Source: CAVQGZ01 sp963714455
Lineage (GTDB): Bacteria > Actinomycetota > Actinomycetes > Jiangellales > Jiangellaceae
Reading direction: 5' to 3'
Assembly (NCBI GenBank): GCA_963714455.1
Contig: CAVQON010000019.1
Coordinates: 186,001 to 250,000, forward strand
DNA length: 64,000 nt
The notes under the pieces are model-generated. The model was not told the DNA's origin and searched no databases. It saw only the letters and a program-made list of their open reading frames with translations. The position numbers were made by a program, and so were the translations under genes. Within the stretch, counting starts at the first letter, position 1. Each line of letters opens with the position of its first letter. Of this stretch, positions 1-7,696 are shown one piece after another.

Positions 1-855
1 CCCGCACAGCGCCGCCAGCACCTGCCGGTCGAGACGGTCGAGGCCGAGCTCGTCCACGTCGTACACCGCGAGGGCCTCACGCGCGACGGAGCGGTCGAGG
101 CGGCCGCCGGCGCGCACGGCGGAGTAGTCACGCACGCGGCGCAGCAGCCGGTTGGCGATGCGGGGCGTGCCACGTGAGCGGCGGGCGATCTCTTCGGCCG
201 CGTGCGCGTCCAGGGCGATGCCCAGCAGCGCGGCCGAGCGGGTGAGCACCCGCATGAGGTCGTCGACGGAGTAGAAGTCGAGGTGGGCGGTGAAGCCGAA
301 CCGGTCGCGCAGCGGCCCGGTCAGCAACCCGGCCCGGGTGGTGGCGCCCACCAGGGTGAAGCGCGGAAGCGCGAGCGGGATGACCGTGGCCCCCGGCCCC
401 TTGCCCACGACGACGTCGACCCGAAAGTCCTCCATGGCGAGGTACAGCATCTCCTCGGCGGGCCGGGCGAGTCGGTGCACCTCGTCGAGGAAGAGCACCT
501 CGCCGTCGGTCAGCCCGGACAGGATCGACGCGAGGTCGCCGGCGTGCTGGATCGCCGGACCGCTGGCCACCCGGATCGGCGTGCCCAGCTCGGCGGCGAT
601 GATCATGGCCAGGGTCGTCTTGCCCAGCCCCGGCGGGCCGGAGAGCAGCACGTGGTCGGGGGTGCGCTGGTGCATCTTGGCCGCTTCGAGCAGCAGGGAG
701 AGCTGGTCGCGCACGCGGGGCTGGCCGACGAACTCGGCCATGCTGCGCGGGCGCAGCGCGGCGTCGGCGGCCCGGTCGTCCTCGACCGCGTCGGCGTCGA
801 GCACCGAGCCGGGGTCGTCCGCCGGGGGGTCCACGTCGTCGGACCAGTCGCTCAT
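1..855 (-). CDS. ruvB: Holliday junction branch-migration ATPase RuvB (3' end cut off)
   Basis: Hexameric AAA+ motor that, with RuvA, drives branch migration of Holliday junctions. The visible 285 codons carry the Walker A motif GPPGLGKTT, the Walker B motif LFLDEVH, the sensor-1 region GATTRAG and the RuvB lid (RSRGTPRIANRLLRR). The C-terminal winged helix, roughly 60 residues of a usual 340-350, lies beyond the window edge. The ATG overlaps the ruvA stop as ATGA (852-855), so the two are translationally coupled in a ruvC-ruvA-ruvB operon. Confidence 0.97.
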   Translation of the reverse strand, partial: MSDWSDDVDPPADDPGSVLDADAVEDDRAADAALRPRSMAEFVGQPRVRDQLSLLLEAAKMHQRTPDHVLLSGPPGLGKTTLAMIIAAELGTPIRVASGPAIQHAGDLASILSGLTDGEVLFLDEVHRLARPAEEMLYLAMEDFRVDVVVGKGPGATVIPLALPRFTLVGATTRAGLLTGPLRDRFGFTAHLDFYSVDDLMRVLTRSAALLGIALDAHAAEEIARRSRGTPRIANRLLRRVRDYSAVRAGGRLDRSVAREALAVYDVDELGLDRLDRQVLAALCG

Positions 856-1478
856 GGGCGGTCCAGCGATCGAAGGGCGGTACGCAGCAGGCCGGCCACG
901 TCGGGGGTGCCCTGCGCCTCGATCATCTCCGCGGCCTGCGGGGCGATGGCGTCGAGGGCGGCGGCCGCCTCACGTGCCCCCCACCCGAGGCTGACCAAGG
1001 CGGCGGAGACCTGCTCGGCCCACGGCGCCGACGCCGACGTCGTCCCAGCCGTGACGGCAGGCTCGGCGGTGCCGAGCGCCGGCCCGAGGCGGTCCTTCAG
1101 CTCGAGCACCAGCCGCTGGGCCCCCTTGCGGCCGATGCCCGGTACCCGGGTGAGCGTCGCCAGGTCGTCGGTGGCCACGGCGGTGCGCACCTCGTCGGGG
1201 GTCAGGACGGCCAGCATGGCCATCGCGAGGCGCGGCCCGATGCCCGACACGCCGAGCAGCACCTCGAACAGCTCGCGTTCGTCGACGGCGGTGAACCCGT
1301 ACAGCGTCAGGGAGTCTTCGCGCACCACGAGCACCGTCGCCAGCGAGGCCGACTCCCCCACCCGCAGGTCGGCGAGCACGCGCGGCGGGCACGGCAGGTA
1401 GATGCCGACGCCGCCGGTCTCGACGACCACGTGGTCGAGACCGAGCGCGGTCACGGTGCCGCGGATCGAGGCGATCAT
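852..1478 (-). CDS. ruvA: Holliday junction DNA-binding protein RuvA
   Basis: Tetrameric Holliday-junction-binding subunit that targets RuvB to the junction. The 208-residue product has the N-terminal OB fold (MIASIRGTV...), the helix-hairpin-helix pair (GVSGIGPRLA and VPGIGRKGAQRL) and the C-terminal RuvB-contact domain (SALVSLGWGAREAAAAL). The reading frame stays open upstream, but the start is placed at the ATG that overlaps the ruvC stop as ATGA (1475-1478), which gives the usual family length. Confidence 0.97.
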   Translation of the reverse strand: MIASIRGTVTALGLDHVVVETGGVGIYLPCPPRVLADLRVGESASLATVLVVREDSLTLYGFTAVDERELFEVLLGVSGIGPRLAMAMLAVLTPDEVRTAVATDDLATLTRVPGIGRKGAQRLVLELKDRLGPALGTAEPAVTAGTTSASAPWAEQVSAALVSLGWGAREAAAALDAIAPQAAEMIEAQGTPDVAGLLRTALRSLDRP

Positions 1479-1984
1479 CGCGGCATCCCGGCCAGGTGGC
1501 GCCGAGCGAGCACCGGGGCCTGCCACAGGTGTGCCAGCGCGAGGGCCAGCGCGTCGGTGGCGTCCACCGGCCGTGGGGGCGCGCTGAGTCCGAGGATGCT
1601 CGTCACCATCCTCGCGACCTGCTGCTTGTCCGCCCGCCCGCTGCCGGTCACGCCGGCCTTGACCTCCGTCGGGGTGTGCGTGGCGGTCGGCAGCCCGCGT
1701 CGTCCGCCGACGAGCAGCGCCACCCCGCTGGCCTGGGCAGTGCCGATGATCGTGGCCGTGTTGTGCTGGCTGAAGACGGCCTCGACGGCAAGCTGGTGGG
1801 GACGGTGGCTGTCGACGAACTCCTCGATCTGCGCCTCCAGGCTGCACAGCCGCTGCGCGAGGGTCGCATCGGTAGCGGTGCGCACGACGGTGACCCCCAG
1901 CAGCCGGGCCGGACGTCCCGGTGCGCCCTCGACGGCCGCGAGCCCGCACCGGGTCAGCCCAGGGTCGATGCCGACGACTCTCAT
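1475..1984 (-). CDS. ruvC: Crossover junction endodeoxyribonuclease RuvC
   Basis: Dimeric resolvase that nicks Holliday junctions symmetrically. The N-terminus MRVVGIDPGLTRCG holds the first catalytic Asp (GIDPG) and VEAVFSQHN the catalytic Glu; later acidic residues lie in the DATDALALALAH region. A GTG two codons upstream (1990) is possible, but the Shine-Dalgarno AGGAAGG sits at correct spacing only for the ATG at 1984. First gene of the operon; an SOS box lies just upstream. Confidence 0.96.
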   Translation of the reverse strand: MRVVGIDPGLTRCGLAAVEGAPGRPARLLGVTVVRTATDATLAQRLCSLEAQIEEFVDSHRPHQLAVEAVFSQHNTATIIGTAQASGVALLVGGRRGLPTATHTPTEVKAGVTGSGRADKQQVARMVTSILGLSAPPRPVDATDALALALAHLWQAPVLARRHLAGMPR

Positions 1985-2005
1985 GAGCACCTTCCTCGAC
2001 GACTG

Positions 2006-2021
2006 CCGAACACGTGTTCGA
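2006..2021 (-). promoter_or_regulatory. SOS box (LexA operator) of ruvCAB
   Basis: On the minus strand this reads TCGAACACGTGTTCGG. Known actinobacterial and Gram-positive LexA sites follow TCGAAC-N4-GTTCGA; here 11 of the 12 specified bases match and the core GAACACGTGTTC is a perfect palindrome. It lies immediately downstream of a -10 box (2023-2028), so bound LexA would cover the expected transcription start of ruvCAB. Confidence 0.85.
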
Positions 2022-2022
2022 C

Positions 2023-2028
2023 ACCCTA
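2023..2028 (-). promoter_or_regulatory. -10 box of the ruvCAB promoter
   Basis: Minus-strand TAGGGT matches TAnnnT and lies directly before the SOS box. It is 38 nt upstream of the ruvC ATG, leaving room for a leader with the AGGAAGG ribosome binding site. No convincing -35 is visible. Confidence 0.55.
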
Positions 2029-2048
2029 GCGGCGAGGGCCGCCGAAAC

Positions 2049-2816
2049 TCAGGACGACACGGCCGCCATCACGTCGTCGGAGACGTCGAAGTTGGCGAAC
2101 ACGTTCTGGACGTCGTCGCTGTCCTCCAGCACGTCCAGCAGCCGAAAGACCTTCTCCGCAGTCGGGGCGTCCAGCTCGACGGTCACCGAGGGCACCCATG
2201 ACGACTCGGCCGACTCGTAGTCGAGCCCGGCGCCCTGGATCGCGGTGCGGACAGGAACGAGGTCACCGGCCTCGCAGCGCACCTCGAACGACTCCCCGAG
2301 GTCGTCGACGTCCTCCGCCCCGGCGTCGAGCACCACCTCGAGCAGGGCGTCCTCGTCGAGGGTGCGGCCGTCTTCCTGCTCCTTCGGGACGATCACGACG
2401 CCCTTGCGGGCGAACAGGTACGAGACCGAGCCCGGGTCGGCCATGGTGCCGCCGTTGCGCGTCATGGCCGTGCGCACCTCGGCGGCGGCCCGGTTGCGGT
2501 TGTCGGTGAGGCACTCGACGAGCACCGCGACGCCCTGCGGGCCGTAGCCCTCGTACATGATCGTCTCGTACGCCGCACCGCCCGCCTCGAGCCCCGCGCC
2601 GCGCTTGACCGCCCGGTCGATGTTGTCGTTGGGCACCGACGACTTCTTGGCCTTCTGCACCGCGTCGTAGAGCGTCGGGTTGGCGGCCTGGTCGGCGCCC
2701 CCGAGCCGCGCGGCGACCTCGATGTTCTTGATCAGCTTGGCGAACAGCTTGCCGCGGCGGGCGTCGACGACGGCCTTCTTGTGCTTGGTGGTCGCCCACT
2801 TGGAGTGGCCGGACAT
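2049..2816 (-). CDS. yebC: YebC/PmpR-family translation or transcription factor
   Basis: The 255-residue protein starts MSGHSKWATTKHKK, the hallmark of the YebC/TACO1 family, and keeps NPTLYDAVQKAK and EGYGPQGVAVLVECLTDNRNR. Family members bind DNA as regulators or help ribosomes through proline stretches. Length is normal for the family. It sits between pdxT and ruvC, the same position as in mycobacteria. A GGGAGA ribosome binding site precedes the ATG in the 13-nt gap after pdxT. Confidence 0.95.
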   Translation of the reverse strand: MSGHSKWATTKHKKAVVDARRGKLFAKLIKNIEVAARLGGADQAANPTLYDAVQKAKKSSVPNDNIDRAVKRGAGLEAGGAAYETIMYEGYGPQGVAVLVECLTDNRNRAAAEVRTAMTRNGGTMADPGSVSYLFARKGVVIVPKEQEDGRTLDEDALLEVVLDAGAEDVDDLGESFEVRCEAGDLVPVRTAIQGAGLDYESAESSWVPSVTVELDAPTAEKVFRLLDVLEDSDDVQNVFANFDVSDDVMAAVSS

Positions 2817-2829
2817 CGCGTGGGTCTCC

Positions 2830-3431
2830 CTAGGCTCGACTGTGCTGCACCAGCGTGAGGAAGTGCTGGTGCATCCGGACGTCGCCGGTCAGCTCCGGGT
2901 GGAACGACGTGGCCAGCAGCGCCCCCTGCTCGACGGCGACGATCGTAGCGTCGGCTGCTCCCCCGTCGACGCGGGCGAGCACCGCGACGTCGTCGTCGGC
3001 CTGCTCCACCCAGGGGGCGCGGATGAAGACCGCCCGCATGGGCGGTGGGCCGAGCACGGCGATGTCGAGGTCGGTCTCGAACGAGTCGACCTGGCGTCCG
3101 AAGGCGTTGCGGCGCACCGTGATGCCGAGGCCGCCGATGGTGGGCTGGCCGTCGGGGGCGCCCACCAGACGGTCGGCCAGCAGGATCATGCCGGCGCACG
3201 ACCCGTAGACGGGCAGACCGGACTCGACGGCCTTGCGCAGGGGCTCGAGCATGTCCAGGACGACGGCGAGCCGGGCAATGGTCGTCGACTCGCCCCCGGG
3301 GATGACCAACCCGTCCACGCCGGCCAGGTCGTCGGGCGTACGCACCCGGGGCGCGTGAGCCCCGAGCTCGGTGAGGATGCGTTGGTGCTCGCGGACGTCG
3401 CCCTGCAGGGCGAGGACGCCGACGGCCGGTG

Positions 3432-3435
<4 letters not shown>
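2830..3435 (-). CDS. pdxT: Pyridoxal 5'-phosphate synthase glutaminase subunit PdxT
   Basis: Class I glutamine amidotransferase that hydrolyses glutamine and channels ammonia to PdxS for ribose-5-phosphate-dependent vitamin B6 synthesis. Visible motifs are GVLALQGDVREH, the oxyanion turn PGGESTT, the nucleophile in GSCAGMILL, and the His/Glu pair in SFHPELTGD. The start is taken as the GTG that overlaps the pdxS stop as GTGA (3432-3435), not the TTG one codon upstream. Confidence 0.96.
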
Positions 3436-4325
<890 letters not shown>

Positions 4326-4331
4326 GGCACA

Positions 4332-4337
4332 AGGGTA
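4332..4337 (-). promoter_or_regulatory. -10 box of a leaderless pdxS promoter
   Basis: Minus-strand TACCCT lies 6 nt before the pdxS ATG, placing transcription initiation at or next to the start codon. No Shine-Dalgarno is present. It lies in the 31-nt gap after the LemA-like gene, making pdxST-yebC a separate transcription unit from the pim operon. Confidence 0.6.
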
Positions 4338-4356
4338 GGCCGTCGGTCGGGGTGCT

Positions 4357-4887
4357 TCAGCGCTGGAACGCTGCGGGAACGCGGTCGTCGAACTCGATAG
4401 CCTCCGGCATGGGGGCCCGGCCGGCCAGGTGGAACACGCGCACGAACCGTGAGCGGCGGCGGTTGCGGGTGACGGTCACCGTGCCGTTGTACAGCCGCCG
4501 GGCCGTCTGCACCCGTCGGCTGCCCGCGGCGAGGTCGGTGACCATCTCCGCGGCCCAGTCTTGCTGCACCGGGGGCAGTCCGTCCGCGGACTCGAACGCG
4601 ACCATCAGGGCCTCGGTCAGAGCCGACTCGGCCTCCTCGCGCTGCGCACGCGGGACTCTGCGGGCGTGGTGGGCGGCATCGGCCAGCACGAGCGCGGTCG
4701 CCGGGTCGAGCGCACCGCTCGTCGCGAGCTCGAGGGTGGCGCCGGAGCGGCGCAGCAGCTCGGCGTCGAGCGTGGCGTCCATGCGCTCCAGGCGGGTGTG
4801 CAGGTGGTCGAGCCGGCTGGCCGACCAGCTCACGACCAGGGCGCCCAGCGCCAGGACGACCAGCAGCAGCATGACGACCTCGGTCAT
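4357..4887 (-). CDS. LemA-like membrane-anchored protein of unknown function
   Basis: 176 residues: one N-terminal hydrophobic segment (about 4-20, MLLLVVLALGALVVSW) followed by a helical, charged cytosolic or external domain. The C-terminal part RRLYNGTVTVTRNRRRSR and FHLAGRAPMPEA recalls the LemA signature. Similar proteins sit next to pimA in other actinobacteria, to my recollection sometimes fused to a NUDIX domain; no NUDIX box is seen here. The start overlaps the pimA stop as ATGA, so it is the last gene of the PIM operon. Function unknown. Confidence 0.8.
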   Translation of the reverse strand: MTEVVMLLLVVLALGALVVSWSASRLDHLHTRLERMDATLDAELLRRSGATLELATSGALDPATALVLADAAHHARRVPRAQREEAESALTEALMVAFESADGLPPVQQDWAAEMVTDLAAGSRRVQTARRLYNGTVTVTRNRRRSRFVRVFHLAGRAPMPEAIEFDDRVPAAFQR

Positions 4888-6017
4888 GTCGCCCCCCGTT
4901 GGCCCAGTACCAGGTCGTACACCTCGAGCACCTGGTCGGTGACGGTCGACCAGTCGTAGGCGTGCACCTGGCGGGTGGCACCGGCGGCGAGGCGGGCGCG
5001 CTCGGCGTCGTCGGTGAGCAGCCGCACGAGCGTGTCGGCCAGGGCCGCGGAGTCACCGGTCGGGAAGGTCTGGCCGGCCGCTCCCTCGGCAAGCACGGCG
5101 CGGAAGGCCGGCAGGTCGCTGGCCACGACCGTGGCCCCGGCAGCCATCGCCTCGACGAGGACGATGCCGAACGACTCGCCACCGGTGTGCGGGCCGACGT
5201 AGATGTCGCTGCTGGCCAGCATGGTGGCCTTGTCGGCATCGCTGATGCGCCCCAGCCAACGGACGCTCGCCCGCACCGGCTCCGGCAGGGTGCGCTCGGC
5301 CTGCGCCGTGTCGCCCGGGCCGGCGACGAGCAGCCGCGCCTCGGGCCGACGGGCGACGACGTCCGGCCAGGCCGCCAGCAGCACCGGCAGGCCCTTGCGG
5401 GGCTCGTCCAGGCGGCCGAGGAACGAGACGGTGCCACCGGCAGCCCGAAGCGACGGGTCGGCGTGCGCCTCGGCGTACGTGTGCACGTGCACGCCGTTGG
5501 GGATGAGCACCGGGTCGCCGCCGAGGTGGTTCACGAGCGTCGTGCGCGCCGCCTCGCTGACAGCGATCCGGGCCTCGATCTTCTCCAGCGAGGGCCGCAG
5601 GATGCCTGACATCCCGGCGATCATCCGCGACCGCTCGGTCGCCATGTGCCAGGTGCCGACCAGCGGCCGGTCGGCTGCCCACACCGACAAGATGCTGAGA
5701 CTGGGCGAGTCGGGCTGGTGCACGTGGACGATGTCGAAGTCGCCGTGGGCCAGCCACCGACGCACCCGGGCGGCCGCGACGGGCCCGAAGCTGAGCTGCG
5801 CCACGCTGCCGTTGTAGGGCACCGATATCGGACGACCGCCCCAGTCGATCCCCGGCTCGAGCTCGTCCTCGTCGTCGGCGGGGGCCAGGATCGACGTCTC
5901 GTGGCCACGCTCGCGCAGCACGGCGGCGAAGTCCTTCACGTGCACCTGGACGCCGCCCATCGCGCTCCACGAGTAGGGGCACACCAGCCCGACGCGTAGC
6001 GGAGTGATCGACGTCAT
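4884..6017 (-). CDS. pimA: Phosphatidyl-myo-inositol mannosyltransferase PimA
   Basis: GT4 glycosyltransferase that transfers the first mannose from GDP-mannose to phosphatidylinositol on the inner leaflet, starting PIM/lipomannan synthesis. The 377 residues match the usual length. Visible are the acceptor-side GGVQVHVKDFA loop, VHVHQPDSPSLS, GTWHMATERS, IPNGV, the GRLDEPRKGLPVLL hinge, and the nucleotide-binding ESFGIVLVEAMAAG (EX7E). It is coupled by 4-nt overlaps to the acyltransferase upstream and the LemA-like gene downstream. Confidence 0.94.
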   Translation of the reverse strand: MTSITPLRVGLVCPYSWSAMGGVQVHVKDFAAVLRERGHETSILAPADDEDELEPGIDWGGRPISVPYNGSVAQLSFGPVAAARVRRWLAHGDFDIVHVHQPDSPSLSILSVWAADRPLVGTWHMATERSRMIAGMSGILRPSLEKIEARIAVSEAARTTLVNHLGGDPVLIPNGVHVHTYAEAHADPSLRAAGGTVSFLGRLDEPRKGLPVLLAAWPDVVARRPEARLLVAGPGDTAQAERTLPEPVRASVRWLGRISDADKATMLASSDIYVGPHTGGESFGIVLVEAMAAGATVVASDLPAFRAVLAEGAAGQTFPTGDSAALADTLVRLLTDDAERARLAAGATRQVHAYDWSTVTDQVLEVYDLVLGQRGAT

Positions 6018-6919
6018 CGGGGGTCGAGGTCGGCGGTGAACAGCTTCTGCAGCATGTGCCAGTCGGTCGGGTGCTCGGCGATCCGCAGGGCGAAGACGTC
6101 GGCCAGGTGCTGGGTCATCACCGCGGCCTTCTCCCGGTCCGTACCGTCGACGGGTACGGGAACCGGCGTCTCGAACTGAAGGACGAGCGCGTGGTCGGGA
6201 CCGGTGCCCTCGAACCAGGTCGTGACCGGGATGAGGGGCGCCCCGGTGCGCAGGGCCAGGGCAGCCGGTCCGGCGGGCATGGAGGCCTCCTCCCCGAAGA
6301 ACGTCACCGGGATGCCACGCGCCGTCAGGTCGCGGTCGGCCAGCAGCGGCACGAAGTCGTTGCCGGCGACGTGCTCGGCCAGGCGCGTCATGACGTCGAC
6401 GTCACCGCCGGTGAGGGGGTAGATCGTCATGCCGAGGCCCTCGCGGAACTCCAGGAACTGCCGGTACACCGCCTCCGGCTCCAGCCGCTCGGCGACGGTG
6501 GTCACAGCCATGCCGTGCGAGGTCACCCAGGCACCGGCGTGGTCCCAGTTGCCGATGTGCGGCAGAGCACCGACGGCGCCGTGCCCGGTGGCAAGCGCGT
6601 CGCGCAGCACGTGCTCGGCGTGCACCTCGAGCCGGTTGATCCGCTCGGCGGTCCAGTCGGGAAGGCGAAAGGCGTCGCACCAGTAGCGGAAGTACGAGCG
6701 CAGCCCGTCGCGGGTGAGCTGGTCGAGGGCGGCGTCGTCGGCGTCGGGGACGACACGCGCGAGGTTGGCTCGCAGCCGTCGGGCGCCCTTGGTCTGTCGC
6801 CGCCACGCCGTGTCGGCGACCTGGTCGAAGAGCCGGTAGGCCGCCGCGTCCGGCAAGAACCGCACCGCGCGCCAGCCACCCCGGTAGGCCGCGACGGCCG
6901 CAGCGTCGCCGAGGCCCAT
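6014..6919 (-). CDS. patA: Phosphatidylinositol mannoside acyltransferase
   Basis: Membrane-associated acyltransferase of the LpxL/HtrB-like superfamily that palmitoylates the mannose of PIM species. The 301-residue product has the catalytic HX4D motif in LPHIGNWDHAG, and the acceptor-side regions FVPLLADRDLTARG and MPAGPAALALRTGAPLIPV. The frame is open further upstream, but the ATG 2 nt after the pgsA stop gives the usual length and N-terminus (MGLGDAAAVAAYR). Order pgsA-acyltransferase-pimA is conserved in PIM-making actinobacteria. Confidence 0.92.
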   Translation of the reverse strand: MGLGDAAAVAAYRGGWRAVRFLPDAAAYRLFDQVADTAWRRQTKGARRLRANLARVVPDADDAALDQLTRDGLRSYFRYWCDAFRLPDWTAERINRLEVHAEHVLRDALATGHGAVGALPHIGNWDHAGAWVTSHGMAVTTVAERLEPEAVYRQFLEFREGLGMTIYPLTGGDVDVMTRLAEHVAGNDFVPLLADRDLTARGIPVTFFGEEASMPAGPAALALRTGAPLIPVTTWFEGTGPDHALVLQFETPVPVPVDGTDREKAAVMTQHLADVFALRIAEHPTDWHMLQKLFTADLDPR

Positions 6920-6921
6920 AC

Positions 6922-7548
6922 CTAGGACCCCTCGATCTGGCTCGACACGGCGCCGAGCTGTCGGCGCACCACGACCATGCGCTGCACGACGGTGACGGCT
7001 GAGGCCAGCGCCAGCACTGCCATGGCCACCACCAGCACCATCGGTGAGAGCCCGAGCCCGACGAGGCCGGCCGCCAGCAGCACGACGATCAGACGTTCGG
7101 AGCGTTCGGCGACGCCGACCGCGGCGGTGGCTCCCAGTCCTTCGGCCCGGGCACGGGCGTAGGAGACGAGCTGGCCGAGCACGAGCGACGCCAGCGTGAG
7201 CGCCACACCGAGCATGTTGCCGTCGGCGGCGAACCACAGGGTGAGCCCGCCGAAGATGGACGCGTCGGCGAGGCGGTCGAGCGTCGAGTCGAGAAAGGCG
7301 CCCCAGTCGCTGGAGCGTCCCGACAGCCGGGCCATGGTGCCGTCGAGGCTGTCGGCGAACACGAACAGCGCGATGAGCAGCGTCCCGGGCAGCAGCCATC
7401 CGTTGGGGTAGGCCACGAGCGCCGTCGTCACCACGGCCGTCGTCCCGATCACCGTCACCATGTCAGGGGTGAGACCCAGCCGCAGCAGCCCGCGGGCGAT
7501 CGGGTCGAAGACCCGGGCCACCATCGGTCGCACGCGGCTGCTCAGCAC
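6922..7548 (-). CDS. pgsA: Phosphatidylinositol-phosphate synthase (CDP-alcohol phosphotransferase)
   Basis: Integral membrane enzyme condensing CDP-diacylglycerol with inositol 1-phosphate, first step of PI/PIM synthesis. The CDP-alcohol phosphotransferase motif is intact: DSLDGTMARLSG followed by GAFLDSTLDRLAD, with several hydrophobic helices after it. The start is uncertain: GTG at 7548 gives 208 residues, the family norm; ATG at 7524 is also possible, and the frame is open to 7659. No strong ribosome binding site marks any of them. First gene of the PIM operon, divergent from the EF-G2 gene. Confidence 0.9.
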   Translation of the reverse strand: MLSSRVRPMVARVFDPIARGLLRLGLTPDMVTVIGTTAVVTTALVAYPNGWLLPGTLLIALFVFADSLDGTMARLSGRSSDWGAFLDSTLDRLADASIFGGLTLWFAADGNMLGVALTLASLVLGQLVSYARARAEGLGATAAVGVAERSERLIVVLLAAGLVGLGLSPMVLVVAMAVLALASAVTVVQRMVVVRRQLGAVSSQIEGS

Positions 7549-7696
7549 GGGTGACGATGCTACGGCGTCGGCGGGCACCGGTGTCGGACGTGGGCGGCGC
7601 GGTCCGGGGTGCACGCGAGGTTCTTTCGGCCCCTTGTGATGGGATACCGCCGACGGCAAAGGTGAAGGCCTCCCGCGTCACACGAACGGAGTACCC

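Noticed and set aside
202..1401. 400-codon open frame on the plus strand opposite ruvB and ruvA
   Set aside because: Antisense to two certain genes; Arg/Gly/His-rich composition typical of GC-driven antisense frames; no motif or start signal.
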